Source of the DNA: Gerris lacustris
Taxonomy: Eukaryota > Arthropoda > Insecta > Hemiptera > Gerridae
Length of the DNA: 64,000 bases
Direction: 5' to 3'
NCBI GenBank assembly: GCA_951217055.1
Contig: OX578285.1
Span: 50,842,024-50,906,023 of the forward strand
Below, piece by piece: positions 1-11,048 of this stretch. Each line of letters opens with the position of its first letter. The stretch's first letter is position 1. The notes beneath the pieces were generated by a model. The model ran no database searches. It was not told the DNA's origin and was given only the letters and a program-made list of their open reading frames with translations. The translations under genes and the position numbers were made by a program.

Positions 1-575
1 TAAGAAGTTTTATTAAAATCGTTATACGTTAGAACGGAAGATATCGGTAAAAAAGTTGTTTTCTTTATTTTAAACGTTTGGGTCCACTTTAATAAATTTA
101 GCGATTTTTATCATTTCATAACAGTGTCGGTGTTCGTTTTACTAAAAAAAAAAAAAAAAATTAAAAAGTAGTTTCCAAAAAGTAGTGTTTAAAAAGTAGT
201 TGTCTCATTAAATAGATGAAGTTAGAATTTTTTCTTGGATTTAGTACGCAGTATTATAATAATATACAAAATATATTGAAATAAGCGTCAGCACAGATCA
301 ATATTACTTTTAACAAGACCGTGATTATATTTTCTATATTTACAAAACCAAGTGACATTTTGACATATAACAAAAATAAACAAAACATGTCAAGGAACAG
401 GCTTCCTTAATAACATTTTTTCCCGTCTTTTTGAAGCTTAAGTTTACGCGAGCGATGCGCGTGACCGCTTGGGCGGATAACGATTCCCAACGAACTCAGT
501 CTGGACATTGGTAACATGAACATGTGTACCAAATTTCAACTAACTCGGTGATCTTTTACTCAAGTTATCGTCATT
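1..575 (+). repeat. Repeat E, partial copy cut by the window start
   Basis: The sequence matches in order the better preserved copy at 46452-47210: the 'gttttattaaaatcgt' segment near base 6, the 'acgttagaacg' and 'gatatcggtaaaaa' segments, the 'gcgagcgatgcgcg' block near 450 and the 'accaaatttcaact' phrase near 530. This copy is more diverged and carries extra AT-rich sequence at about 240-400. Its left terminus lies outside the window. There is no coding capacity. Confidence 0.6.
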
Positions 576-685
576 GGTAGATTTCGTGCCGGATTTTGCG
601 TGACGGTGATTGTGGTCGTTTTTTTCGGATTCACTCCCGGGCTCCAGAACGTGCCATAAGGAACTTCGTTCCAAAAAAATAAAAA
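576..685 (-). repeat. Repeat Z (about 105 bp), copy 1
   Basis: The reverse complement matches 4529-4640: a 'ggaacgaagttcc' hairpin, then 'ttatggcacgttctgg', 'agcccgggagtgaatccg', an A-run and 'gcaaaatccg'. It abuts repeat E. The terminal hairpin suggests the end of a mobile element of unknown class. Confidence 0.55.
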
Positions 686-1189
686 CAAATCCAAGCCTCT
701 TTCTTCCCTTTGGCGAATCTGTCATTAATTTTTTCGATTTCAATGATCAAATCTCTGTGTGAATATTTAGTAAGGCCAGGGAGCCGATGTTCACTCATCC
801 TGGAACCAAGCCGTGTCTTTAACTCGACGTAATGACCAGAATGATGTTTCAGCAAAGGCGTGCTTACTGCGGTAGAGTAGCGAAAATTTCAGCAATGACT
901 TGATAATTAGGAACAAGTGTTGATCGCAGAAATTTTATTAAATCAATAGGTTTGCCCGGTACTTCAGATTTTTCTAGTCCTCAACGTAGAGCTTTGAAAG
1001 AAACCCAAAAAGCCACCATTGGTATTGTTTCTTTAACAAAAAAATAAATACATCCGGACAAGTCGAGGGATGTATTATAAAAATTAGCACAACTCTTTTA
1101 ACCGACTTCTTTTTTTTAGAAATAAATAAGTGAAGATAATTCACACGACAATGTGTCTTGATTAAGATCATTTTTTAATAGCCGTCAAT

Positions 1190-1618
1190 CTTTAAATGAC
1201 TGGGAAGTGGCCGTGCAGGTGTGCGAAGAGTGGAAGGCTTTTACCGCGTTCTATCGTCAAATCATTAATAAATAGATAAGGTTTACGCTTCCCAGGACTT
1301 CTCTTCTGTGAGAACCGTGTCTTTTCACGAGAGCCATCTCCGTTTCCCCAATAATCGTTATTACATATTATGAAAGGGGGCCAGAAATGCGTGTACAGTG
1401 TGCAGGAGGCGGGAGGACGCGTCAAGAGAGGAGTAAAGGCCGACGGGCCCGGTGGGGGCGCTAGAGTCGGCCCCGGAGCTTGCCACTCTTACCGTTAGAC
1501 GTTAGACTCGAGAGAGACTGGAAACAGTTGCCAGTTGTTCGTATACCTGTATCGCGTCAAGGACTACGTTGACTCGCGCAGTTTCGCTTTACGCCGACTC
1601 CAGCCGACCTCTTCAGGC
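1190..1618 (+). other. GC-richer non-repetitive block, possible promoter / 5' UTR
   Basis: This stretch is far richer in G+C than its surroundings, especially 1380-1500, and shares nothing with other parts of the window. It lies directly upstream of an ATG at 1619. There is no clear TATA box. A minus-strand reading frame (1192-1425) is open for 77 residues but is not recognised. The promoter or 5' UTR role is inferred from composition only. Confidence 0.25.
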
Positions 1619-1741
1619 ATGGCTGTCGTCTCCACTTGTGAAATTTATATAACCACCACAGAAGACGGCAACAGTCACCTCGTTCATAAGGAGACATGTA
1701 TGTTCTGTCTTAATCTTATACTCGTAATAGTTTCATCTTAA
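1619..1741 (+). CDS. Possible first coding exon or small ORF (40 aa), unrecognised
   Basis: The ATG sits in context GGCATGG inside the only GC-rich unique block of the first 2 kb. The frame begins MAVVSTCEIYITTTEDGNSH and stays open to a TAA at 1739-1741. The composition is coding-like up to about 1700 and then becomes AT-rich and hydrophobic. A GTATGT at about 1698 could be a splice donor, in which case only about 26 residues would be real exon and a long intron holding the dinucleotide tract would follow. The protein is not recognised and chance is possible. The start was chosen because it is the first ATG after the GC-rich block. Confidence 0.22.
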   Translation: MAVVSTCEIYITTTEDGNSHLVHKETCMFCLNLILVIVSS

Positions 1742-1770
1742 AGCAAACAGGAACTAGATCTTGAAAAAAA

Positions 1771-1772
1771 AT

Positions 1773-1869
<97 letters not shown>
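1771..1869. repeat. (AC)n/(AT)n microsatellite
   Basis: Short (AC) run followed by about 90 bases of uninterrupted AT dinucleotide. Confidence 0.95.
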
Positions 1870-1870
<1 letters not shown>

Positions 1871-2737
1871 TATATATAAATTATATAAATGCAAACAACA
1901 TAAATTTTTGTTAAACTCATAATTATTCACTATTTAACAAAGAATTATGTATTTTTTATACAATAATCTTTATACACATTTCAGCGGTTCTTTAATAATT
2001 AAAAAAAAAAACAAGAGTTAGTATTTATCATTACAGTAATTTAACAATGTTTTAAATCATTATTGATAATTAACTAAGAAATCATAATATAATCTTATTT
2101 ACTAACATCTCTGACTTAGAAAAACCAATCTTTGACTAAGTCATTATAACCAAGTACAAAGTCAATGACAATTGACAATCATATTTCTTGTTGTTGTTGG
2201 TATAAGTATACGCATTTACTGTTTTACCAAATATTTTTTATTCTATTTATATATAATTTCAGATATCGGTGAAAAATTTGCTATGACTTAAATGTTGTCT
2301 AAAACGATTTGCCGGCAAATAAAGTTGTTTTACCTGAGTCCATTTGATTTCATTCAATTTAATTGAAAAAGTTAAAACATTTTACTGACCTACCTTAAAT
2401 TATTGTGACATTGTAGGGCATGTATCATGACCTTTGTCAAGGAAAAATTCCCGCCTCTTTCTTTAATGTTTTTATTTATTGACAAAAATAATTTTTTACC
2501 ATTAAAATAAACGATATTAATCATCGTCAAATATGAATGCTTTTCACATAAAATGTTTAACGAAAAAAAAACTCAAACTTTATTTGAATTAAAACAAACC
2601 TGTAAAGGATATTTTAAATCATATTAATACAAAACAAGTTGCCAAAAAAAATTTGTTTAACGTAGTAAACACATTAATAATTAAATGGGTGTCGTGGCAT
2701 AAAAAAAAATGGTGTAGTATTTTATAATATACTAGCT
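1871..2737. other. AT-rich intergenic DNA
   Basis: Very AT-rich, without repeats shared with the rest of the window, long ORFs or hairpins that I could see. Confidence 0.5.
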
Positions 2738-3740
2738 GGATACCCGTGCTTCGCTACGGAGTGTTATTTTATATAAACTACCATCAAGAAACATAAATTA
2801 TTTTACTCTTTGATACGATAATTTGCAAATATCTCAAATTTACCCCCCTCCTAAATTTACTCAAAACTATACATAACAATAATGACTGTGCTCTTAAAGA
2901 GCTTTTCAACGATATGCATCAAGAAGGGTATTCATTACTTTGACCTCGTATTCATTACTTGTACCCTGCACCCCTTTGTGACAAAATTTAAATTTCGAAA
3001 ATTCATTTAGACAGTGACCTCCCCCTTGCTTTGAAGGAAAAGTGTGTAAATATTCATCAAATTGGGATAAAACTGTAGATTATTATAAAAGACATACCCT
3101 CATACGGATACTCTTCTTTTTATATAAGACATAGCTACATTTTTCCATTTTACCACCTCCTAAGTGAAAATATAATAAAACTGTACATAACAACAATTAC
3201 TGTACTCTTAAAGAGCTTTTCAACGATATGCATCATGAAGGGTATTTATTACTTTGACCCCGTATCATTACTTGTACCCCGTACCCCTGTGTACCAAAAT
3301 TTAAATTTTATGTAGACAGTGATTTTCTCCTTGGTTTGAAGGTGTGCGAATTTTCATCGAGATCGGACTAAAACTGTAGATTTGTATAAAGAACATACAC
3401 ATATATATATATATATATATATATGACCGCCATCTTGAATCGAAATACTCGATTGGAAAACCATCTATTGAAAGTTGCTAATTTCATAAAATGAAGTAAC
3501 TTCTAAATTTCAAGGTTCTTGTGCTATTGGTTCCGGAGCCTTATCGAATTTTGTATATAAATGGCCGCCATCTTGATTCAAGATGGCGGGATTTAAAAAT
3601 ATTTCTTAGCGAGCACCTAGGAGGTAAGAGAAACACACATAAAAAAATTTCATGGTCATAGGTCCAGTGGTTTTAGAGATATCGTGATGTGTCAGTCAGT
3701 GAGTGAGTGGTATTTGGATTTTATATATATTATAGATAAT
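2738..3740 (+). repeat. Interspersed repeat C, LINE-like, with internal duplication
   Basis: The head 'actagctggatacccgtgc' followed by 'ttcgctacgg' is a variant of the ACTAGCTGACCCGGC heads seen at many insect interspersed repeats, and the copy at 25192 has exactly that head. A block of about 300 bp occurs twice (about 2870-3090 and 3180-3395), sharing 'cttaaagagcttttcaac', 'gatatgcatca' and 'acccctgtgtaccaaaa'. The tail has 'gccgccatcttga', a 'cagtcagtgagtgagtgg' stretch and ends in 'tatatattatagat'. Non-LTR ancestry is inferred from this layout. There is no ORF. Confidence 0.55.
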
Positions 3741-3777
3741 AAGCATTGAGGCAAGCTCAAACACAAAACTAATTATT

Positions 3778-4357
3778 TTTATCTACGATTGATACGAAAT
3801 ATAAACATAATATCTCTGTTTAGATGCGTAGAAAGTGATTATTTATGTACTTGTATTCATTGCGCATGCGCGTCTCATAGTTCTGAAGAATTCCTCTTCT
3901 TTACCAAGCTAGCGCGGTAAAGAAGAGGAATTCTTCAGCTTTACACACGATTAGCGAGTTTTTTTACATTTAACAAAACTAATTTGCTTTCTTTTATTAA
4001 AGTAACTGTTTATATCGAGTTTTTTTAGTGAAAAACAATGAATGAATCAAGTGGCTTTGACGAAAATGTGGAGAATAGTACTCCTCCAGAAATAATTAAT
4101 TCGGCAAAAAATACAACTCAAGATTAATGCCATCTTTTAAGAGAAGAGATACGAACTTACATGCAGGAAGTTTATTAAATTTTGTTCTGTATTTATTATT
4201 AAAATCTACAATCGTAGATAATGTACGGTACGCAACTCGTGCGAAAACGGCATTTTGCATTGCTCGTGTGTTTTTACTACCCTCGCTATCGCTCGGGTGC
4301 AAACTCCACACTCGCATGCAAAATGCTACTTTCCGCACTCGACGCGTAATGTACTAT
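3778..4357 (+). mobile_element. Element B, copy 1 (full structure)
   Basis: Three parts are visible. (1) The left end TTTATCTACGATTG has its inverted copy CAATCGTAGATAAT at 4209-4222. (2) The interior holds the palindrome TGCGCATGCGCG (3861-3872), a hairpin of 'gaagaattcctcttc' type (about 3886-3938) and an ATG-started acidic ORF at 4038. (3) The right part 4223-4354 is itself a foldback: 'gtacggtacgc...' pairs with '...gcgtaatgtac' around a GC-rich loop. The ORF here stops after 29 residues (MNESSGFDENVENS...). Confidence 0.7.
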
Positions 4358-4528
4358 TTTAAAACAATAAGTCAAACATTGCAGAGTATTGCATCCAATT
4401 GTTGCATAATCATTATAAAACCATCTTAAAAGCGTAATTTCCGTTTTCTCGTTATAGGGATCTAATACTTGACGGAATCTATTTTTGAAGTGTTAAAAAA
4501 GAAATTTCTTTATGTGAATAATCAACAT

Positions 4529-4640
4529 TTTGGAACGAAGTTCCTTATGGCACGTTCTGGAGCCCGGGAGTGAATCCGAAAAAAAACAACCGTCACAAAA
4601 TCACCGTCTCGCAAAATCCGTCACGAATGTCAAAAAATGT
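4529..4640 (+). repeat. Repeat Z, copy 2
   Basis: Inverted relative to 576-685 and close in sequence over about 100 bp. Starts with the small palindrome 'ggaacgaagttcc'. Confidence 0.55.
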
Positions 4641-5037
4641 CAAAAATGTCCCTGTTTTGTAAATAAATAAAATATAATCATGTAAAATTTAACCCTGATA
4701 CAAGCAGAAGCTGTAGAGTAGGGTAGAGATATATTTTATAATATTTTAAATTAATTGGCCGGGTAGGTAGAAAACAGTCCTATTTCAATCCTAACTCCTT
4801 TAACAAACATACTCTTTCACTATAAACTCATCAACTTTTTTCATATATTTAATATATATTTATAGTAAGACGCTTGCTTTAATTATACAAATAATGATTT
4901 TCTTTTAATTTTGCCTTAACTCTGCCAGGTACAAACAGTTCGTTACTTTTGTCTCTTTTCTAACTCCGCCATGTATAAGTAGTTAGCAATGTATACGTAC
5001 TTAGCAGTGTGATTTTATCATTTATATTTAATGAAAA

Positions 5038-5096
5038 ATGTAAGGAACTTGGTTGCTACCGGGTGTCCCGCGACACCACACGTATTTTTTTCTTTT
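5038..5096 (+). repeat. Repeat Y (about 55 bp), copy 1
   Basis: The sequence 'aaggaacttggtt', 'ctaccgggtgtcccgcg', 'caccacacgtattttttt' is repeated in reverse complement at 35028-35082. Confidence 0.55.
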
Positions 5097-5099
5097 TTA

Positions 5100-5690
5100 T
5101 CATGTCAATCGAAAGATTTTGTATTTAAAAAGTAAGTAATGAAAGGGAAATTATTTCTTGCATTGTGCTACAACTTTGTTGTCTGCATGCTGAATCAACA
5201 GGTGCAGTTGTGTAAGGGTCAATTGTAGGGCTTCCTCAAATGTATTTTTTGTTTTCCCTAAAACCACCTGCCTGACTTGCCTCGTCTTATAATATTTCGA
5301 TACATCTCCTTAATATTTTTTGTTATTTTATTATTATAAGTGGATCAACACTGTCGGACGAAGTGACAAATGTCATAATGTATAATATCATGTGCAGTGT
5401 GCATGCGATCCTTTGGCTACTCTTCTTTTGTTTTGGTGTCAGCCTTATTTAAAAGTTAAAGAAACACCTGTCTTATTAGTTGATGCTATTTGTCATGTCT
5501 TAAAATAAAGAACTACTTTAAAGATTCTCTATGCAGAACATTATTTATCATATATTCTATTGTTCCAGATTCGTCAAGATTATTAATAATTTCTAAAGTA
5601 AATATACATATTACAATAATAATAATGAAACAAAGAACGCTTACTTATTTAACATGTTATATAATAGTATTCTCATTTTCGGAGACAAGG
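5100..5690. other. AT-rich DNA, nothing recognised
   Basis: No repeated segment or convincing coding frame seen. Confidence 0.4.
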
Positions 5691-5928
5691 ATACATCAGT
5701 TTTAAAGGTTTCTTAGGTCATCCTCTAATCTAAACCCTTGTGTGGTGATGTATCTGTCTGTCCGTCGCACTTTTGTTCTAATGTACCGAACCGTTCATGC
5801 TATAGAGAGATCATACATCAGTTTTAAGGTTTCTTAGGTCATCCTCTAAACCCTTGTGTGGTGATGTATCTGTCTGTCCGTCGCACTTTTGTTCTAATGT
5901 CCCGAACCGTTCATGCTATAGAGAGATG
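5691..5928 (+). repeat. Two-copy tandem duplication, about 120 bp unit
   Basis: Copies at 5691-5812 and 5813-5928 are nearly identical. They share 'acatcagtttta', 'ggtttcttaggtcatcctc', 'gtggtgatgtatctgtctg' and 'gttcatgctatagagaga'. The first has a few extra bases ('atcta'). Confidence 0.9.
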
Positions 5929-5958
5929 GAATTTATAACACTGACGTAACTTTTTGAC

Positions 5959-6400
5959 CTACACATAGGAAAAATATAGTGAAGTTAAAAATTCACTATG
6001 TGCATGTGCAATACGCTCAAATCCTCCCATTTTTTTTATGGAAGAAGCGAAGGCAACATTTATTTGAGGGTCACGAGTGCGTTCTCTAACTACCTCTAAT
6101 TCTTCATGGGTTTTAATTCTCTTCACAATAAATAAATCAAAAAAATATTTGTGATAGGACTCAAAGAAAACAGCATAAAACATCATGAAAAAGTCCATTA
6201 AAAGGTTTCCTTCTATGAGTTCGAAATGGAATGAATGAGAATACTGCAAGGATGGCTAAACTACTCGGCCATAAGCAATCTCGACTAAAGTTCGGAATAG
6301 GTAATAAGAGTGCGTCATCGTTTCCAAAAATTGCATAACTTGGGCTAGAACCTTGAGAAATGGTCTGAGACATCCTTCTTTCGTCGAACGCATCCTTTGA
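5959..6400 (-). pseudogene. Unrecognised, probably decayed coding remnant
   Basis: Two overlapping minus-strand frames are open here. One (6161-6373) starts MSQTISQGSSPSYAIFGNDD. The other (5959-6249) contains KRIKTHEELEVVRERTRDPQ and a second stretch with SSIKKMGGFERIAHAHSEFL. Their amino-acid composition is more balanced than the AT-driven frames elsewhere, and the two could be one frame broken by a shift near 6220. I do not recognise a family. It may be an old gene or viral/transposon fragment, or chance. No start or splice signal decides the boundaries. Confidence 0.22.
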
Positions 6401-6559
6401 GGGCCGAAATTCAAATCAATTTAAACGTAAATTCGCCGATCCATTCTCTTCGTTCATGGTTCCGACGGTTGCAATCATCATTAGTTTTCTGATGATTGCC
6501 AATTTAACGGGTGATAGTTAAAATCACATATAAAATCTTTTTTGTGCAGCCAAATAATA

Positions 6560-7176
6560 TAGGGGAGATCGGGGCACGTATTCCATAGGGGTAGGTTTTC
6601 CACCCGATCGTATTTCAGCAGTACATCAGAAAAGTTGTTAACTCGGAAGGGCCGCCATGCTTTACTGCGTCTATCACGCCACTTCCAGTCGTCTCAGTGC
6701 ACTAGTTACGCCAGGGCCAATTTGTTTTTGTTTTCGAATAGGTAAGTAAACTTTAAACTACTTTCGGTTAGGTAAACAAAAAAATAAGTCAGTTATGTTA
6801 TTGCTTTATTTGCGACATGGTATTATAAGAAGAATGTCTCCTTAATCTAGTGATGTGATTGATATTGTAAATTACTTTTGTTTTGACATGTTTAGATTAA
6901 ATTAAAGTTCCAATATGGCGACGGGGCACGTCGCCGTAGTTTAATGGCACTGGAAAACTTGCCCCGTACATGGGGCACGTTTTCCTCTGTGTTATAACTG
7001 AAAATAACTGAATTTTATAAGAAACCGTTTATTACCTAATAATTAAAAGTTGCACGAGGTTGTAGAGAAGGTTTCAACGATTAATTTAATATAAAACTCA
7101 TTTTTTAAATCATAACTGGAAAAAACAGAAAAATCAAGGAAAGAAAATGGGGAAAACGTGCCCCGGTCTCCCCTAC
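6560..7176. mobile_element. Element I: TIR DNA transposon, non-autonomous
   Basis: The left end TAGGGGAGATCGGGGCACGT is the inverse of the right end ACGTGCCCCGGTCTCCCCTA, about 25 bp with one or two mismatches. TA flanks both sides, which fits a TA target duplication. The interior has a hairpin 'ggcgacggggcacgtcgcc' near 6917 and a splice-donor-like 'aggtaagtaaac' near 6739. There is no transposase ORF, so it would be mobilised in trans. Tc1/mariner-like is possible but not proven. Confidence 0.75.
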
Positions 7177-7974
7177 TATTTGTACATTCAGAATTCCAAT
7201 TAAATCAACAAATCTGCCACTATAATGGTTTTACTTCAACAATTTACATGATTAATTTACTCTTAAAATCGTTTTGTTTTGTAAGAATTTTCCCTCTTTC
7301 ATCTGACCTATTTCTAGGGTACATTTTGTTTGCGTTTTTTTCTTGTCGGGTGGCTTTGCCGACTGTAGTTATTACCATAGCTGTCCAATCCTTTGTTCTT
7401 GGCTCGTTCCCATTGTAAGGCCTTGATTAATGCCTTTTTGGTATGGTCAATTAGCAGTTGGGCAATCACGCTTGCAACTTGAAACCCGATTTTAAAAGTA
7501 TAAAAACAATTTCTTGTTCGCAAGTTAGAAGTTAGATTATTTTCAGAAGTTGATAAAGTTACTTTTTGCCGTATTTTTTTTATATTTCATAATTTATTTG
7601 CCTCATCAAAAGTTTTTAGTTGTGTTTATTTATAATTAATAATCCCAGTTGACGATTACATACTTTTCGTATTCATTTCTCCTTATACTATTCACGAATG
7701 TCTTCCACTATACTCGTCAGCAATTCCTTAAAGAATTATCCTTGGAATAGGTTAAAAACGTCGATATTCACAAAATCTCTGTCACGATCTCTTCTAGAAA
7801 ATCCGGACATGATAGTCTCTGGCGGTTAAAAGCTGCTATAGAACGAACTATAAAAATGTAATATTAAAACACTCGTACTGTCATAGCAATGTGATATTGA
7901 CTCCAAATGTACTAAGTAGGTTAAAATCGTTTAACATTTATGAATGCGAAATTATGTCATCTGTTGTATCAGTA

Positions 7975-7976
<2 letters not shown>
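7177..7976. other. Unassigned AT-rich DNA
   Basis: Reading frames of 60-90 codons occur on both strands near 7158-7523 but read as compositional accidents. No repeat seen. Confidence 0.35.

Positions 7977-8063
<87 letters not shown>
7977..8063. repeat. (AT)n microsatellite
   Basis: About 85 bases of AT dinucleotide. Confidence 0.97.
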
Positions 8064-8066
<3 letters not shown>

Positions 8067-9041
8067 CTGTATAGTTGTGATGCTTGTAGCCGAATACTAT
8101 TGCTTGTCTGAGGTAGAGTTTCACAATATTAACAACTCCATTTTTTTATTGTTGTATAATGTTTCATTTACGCATAAAAACCATTTTCTATCTTATCTTT
8201 TTACGAGTTGATTTTTAAATTTTTTTTTACACTATCTCATTATAAAATGTTTACCATTTTTTTTTTATGTATATATATTTTTTAAAGACTATATATAAAT
8301 AATATATTTCCTAGTGAAAGTAAATGCATGTGTTTAAAACATAAAACGTCAATAGACTTTGGAGAATTCTTCAAGTCGATTTTTTATGATGGTAAAATTT
8401 GAAAATTAAAAGAAGTTTTTCTTCGAATATTGTTTGAAAAATAGAGCATATAAGAACTAACTTTAGACACATCTACAAGGTTTGCTTTTAAATCATAAGA
8501 ATTTCACAAAATAATGATGTTTATTGTTGTGTTGATTTTTTCTTGAAATCAATATGACGTCGTCATAAGTTTAAGGCGAGTTGATTATCATATTGTTGAC
8601 TCGAAGCAACAAGATAAAATAAAGCATTTCTCTTGTTGTTGCTTTTCTTGATATGACAATGCTTGACACCTCTCAACATGACTCTATTTCAAGCAAACCC
8701 TTTTCCAATAAACATCCTACAACAAATACATGTAACAGCCAACTCCGCCAAAAATATAATTATTTTAACTGAAACCCCAATTGAAATTTGCAGTTTATAA
8801 AGAATTTTTAGTTGTTTTTTACGAAAGTAAACTGCTAAAATTATGCTTTTGCTCATGAGTTACAAGTATACTTAAGTATCGCATTTGTCAAACATTGTCT
8901 AGTATAACTTAATTATATTAACATTTTTAATTTTAATTTAAATATGAACTGATGATATAATATGTCGTGAGAATTAACATTATACATGGGCTTTCTATTC
9001 AGATTTAGTTTCTAGGTGGAACCCCATCTATCCACATCTAA
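8064..9041. other. AT-rich DNA without recognised genes
   Basis: The only structure noticed is a small palindrome at 8553-8567 (TATGACG-T-CGTCATA), which contains a CRE-like core. Confidence 0.4.
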
Positions 9042-9180
9042 CCACTTTTGACTAGATCTAACTCACTATAAACTTCTCTAGCCACCTTTGACTAGATCTA
9101 TTTCCCCCTGAACTCCTCTAGCCACCTTTGACTACATCTATTTCCCCCTGAACTCCTCTAGCCACATCTGCCTAGTACTA
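9042..9180 (+). repeat. 40-bp tandem repeat, 3.4 copies
   Basis: Units start at 9042, 9082, 9122 and 9162, each beginning 'ccac' and carrying 'tttgact' and 'ctctag'. The later units are more alike than the first. Confidence 0.9.
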
Positions 9181-10036
9181 CCGAGAAAAAACACATTTCT
9201 CATATTACAGCTAATCCCAAATCTTAGATTTTACTAACTTGTACCCAAGTGAGGTAAAGTTTATTATAAAATATTATTATTAATAATAAATCCTAAATGA
9301 ATAAATAATTGCTATTTATTAAAATTTATTGATAAAAAGTTTCGTAGATTACCTATTTAATGAGCATAATTATTCATAATTCTTCTAATAATGGGCCTAA
9401 TATATATCCATAACTATTTTAACTCCTTTACAGAATTGATTTATGCCAGGGTAATACCATGTTTTATTTTTTTTTAAGAAACAAAACATTATTTAGGGTA
9501 ATTACATTTAATCTTTGTTTATTATAATTGCTATTAAGTTTAGATTAATAATTATGGTTTAAAAATTATTGTTATTTAATAACAAAAATATTATTATCGT
9601 GTTTATAATCAATATTACCTGGTAAAAGTTGCACGTGCAAATTCTAATTTATTATGTGACTTACGTGTACTCACGTTATCTAGACTCTAGACTGACTAAC
9701 ATGATAAACACGTAATAATTTAAATGTTGAAATGTCACAGTTCTTTAAACTAAATGTAATGTTTAAATACTATTAAAATAAGAATTAGTTACCCTAAAAT
9801 TTAACCAAATAATGTTTCATGCAAGCGAAACTTTTTTAATTTTTTTTTTTTTTTTATAGGGGTCGTGTCAGAAATTCTTTAAAGGTTAATTTTTGCGATA
9901 TTTCGTCTTCTTTGTTTATACTTGTTTATTATATAGAATAGAGAGTCGTTTTATTTATTGTAAATTAGTGAATTATTATGATTTAGAAAAAAAATAACTG
10001 ACATTGCCTGTAACTCATGCCATTATACTTTGAAAA
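9181..10036. other. AT-rich DNA, nothing recognised
   Basis: No coding frame, hairpin or shared repeat stood out. Confidence 0.35.
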
Positions 10037-10062
10037 TCTGACAGCTCAGATTGGCAAACCTA

Positions 10063-10167
10063 AAGATTGTTTAGGATGAAGTAGGCCTGATGATGACCAG
10101 TTTTGGTCGAAATATAGCCGATTTAAAAAGTAGATGAGTTTGTTAATACAACAATTCTCTGTTTGTC
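10063..10167 (+). mobile_element. Short insertion carrying a hammerhead motif, with 26-bp target duplication
   Basis: The 105-bp segment is bracketed by 26-bp direct repeats (10037-10062 and 10168-10193, one mismatch; they start tctgacagctcag). This looks like a retrotransposition event of a 5'-truncated element. It contains the hammerhead motif at 10084-10119. Confidence 0.65.
10084..10119 (+). ncRNA. Hammerhead ribozyme motif (class 1, intact core)
   Basis: In order: GGC (stem I, 10084-10086), CTGATGA (10087-10093), stem II GACCA/TGGTC around GTTT, GAAA (10109-10112), TATA, GCC (stem I, 10117-10119). All conserved hammerhead core bases are present, and ATA is an allowed NUH cleavage triplet. 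Stem III would be only two pairs (A-U, U-A) with no loop, the short type reported for Penelope-like elements, where activity probably needs dimers. Activity is inferred. Confidence 0.65.
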
Positions 10168-10369
10168 TCTGACAGCTCAGATTGGCCAACCTATGTGCGG
10201 GAAAAAATAAAACCACTAGGCGATTATCTTAAGGTTATCCAGTGATATTTTTGTTTGCTTAGTTGGCCCGACCTACTACCCGCCAAAATCTCGAGCTCTC
10301 ATTGGCTCCCCTAATGTTTTTTTTTCGATTTTCCCGCGCTGTCAGAATAACAATGTATAATGACATGAG

Positions 10370-10378
10370 TATAAATAG
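10370..10378 (+). promoter_or_regulatory. TATA box candidate (TATAAATAG)
   Basis: Good TATA match about 250 bp upstream of the small ORF at 10620. A TTTTCCCGCGC E2F-like site lies at about 10329. Promoter function is inferred from position only. Confidence 0.3.
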
Positions 10379-10619
10379 GAGAGAGGGACAAGAATTATTT
10401 TAATTCTATTATACTTTACAATAGTAGAAATCGGTTGATTTTAGCCGAAATTTTGTGAATCTAACAATTATAAGCTATTTAATCTTATAATTATTTTAGA
10501 ACCTAAAAGAACGTAAGTTCTTAATAACGAGCCTGAATAATTACTCTCATTTTATCACTTTAAGAAACATTATTTATAGTCGGCGTTTGTTGTCGAAAGA
10601 AATGCATTAAACGTTGCAG

Positions 10620-10748
10620 ATGGTCGGAGCGATTCTGTATTGTTTAGGGGAAGTTGTAAAAGTGGGCCGTCCTATTGTTTTACTTGCAGGTTTATCTTGC
10701 GTCGGTTCATATTACACAATATATTATAAACTGAAGAGAAAAGGCTAA
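10620..10748 (+). CDS. Candidate 42-aa single-pass membrane micropeptide
   Basis: ATG-to-TAA frame of 43 codons. Residues 1-16 are mildly hydrophobic (MVGAILYCLGEVVK...). Residues about 18-34 form a plausible membrane helix (RPIVLLAGLSCVGSYY). The C-terminus is basic (YKLKRKG), as in small mitochondrial or ER membrane proteins with an inside-positive tail. G+C is higher than in flanking DNA, and a TATA box with a short upstream ATG-CAT-TAA frame precedes it. No homologue is recognised. The start is the first in-frame ATG; its context (gcagATGG) is fair at +4 only. It could be chance. Confidence 0.35.
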   Translation: MVGAILYCLGEVVKVGRPIVLLAGLSCVGSYYTIYYKLKRKG

Positions 10749-11048
10749 GTAAAGAAAACGGCCCAATATGAAGTGGTATATGTGACGCGGGATATCTGGC
10801 CTCGAATATTTCACTATAATTCTAGCTTGATAGCGCTACAATTCAAATGACAGTGTCAAAACCTCTAATAATTGTCCTTTAATTGAAATCAATTTATTTC
10901 TTCTAATTAGAACGCTATAATAATTAAGCTATAATATACCTAAAGCTAAATTTCTCAACTATAATAACATTACCAAACTCGAAATACTGCTGTATTTCAA
11001 ATGAAGTAACATTACATGCATGGTTTTGTGTCAAATTTGTCTTCAATA

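Noticed and set aside
7891..8211. Open frames of alternating Tyr-Ile through (AT)n tracts (also near 34.7, 46.0 and 51.9 kb)
   Set aside because: Pure translation of dinucleotide repeats; no start context or conserved flanks.
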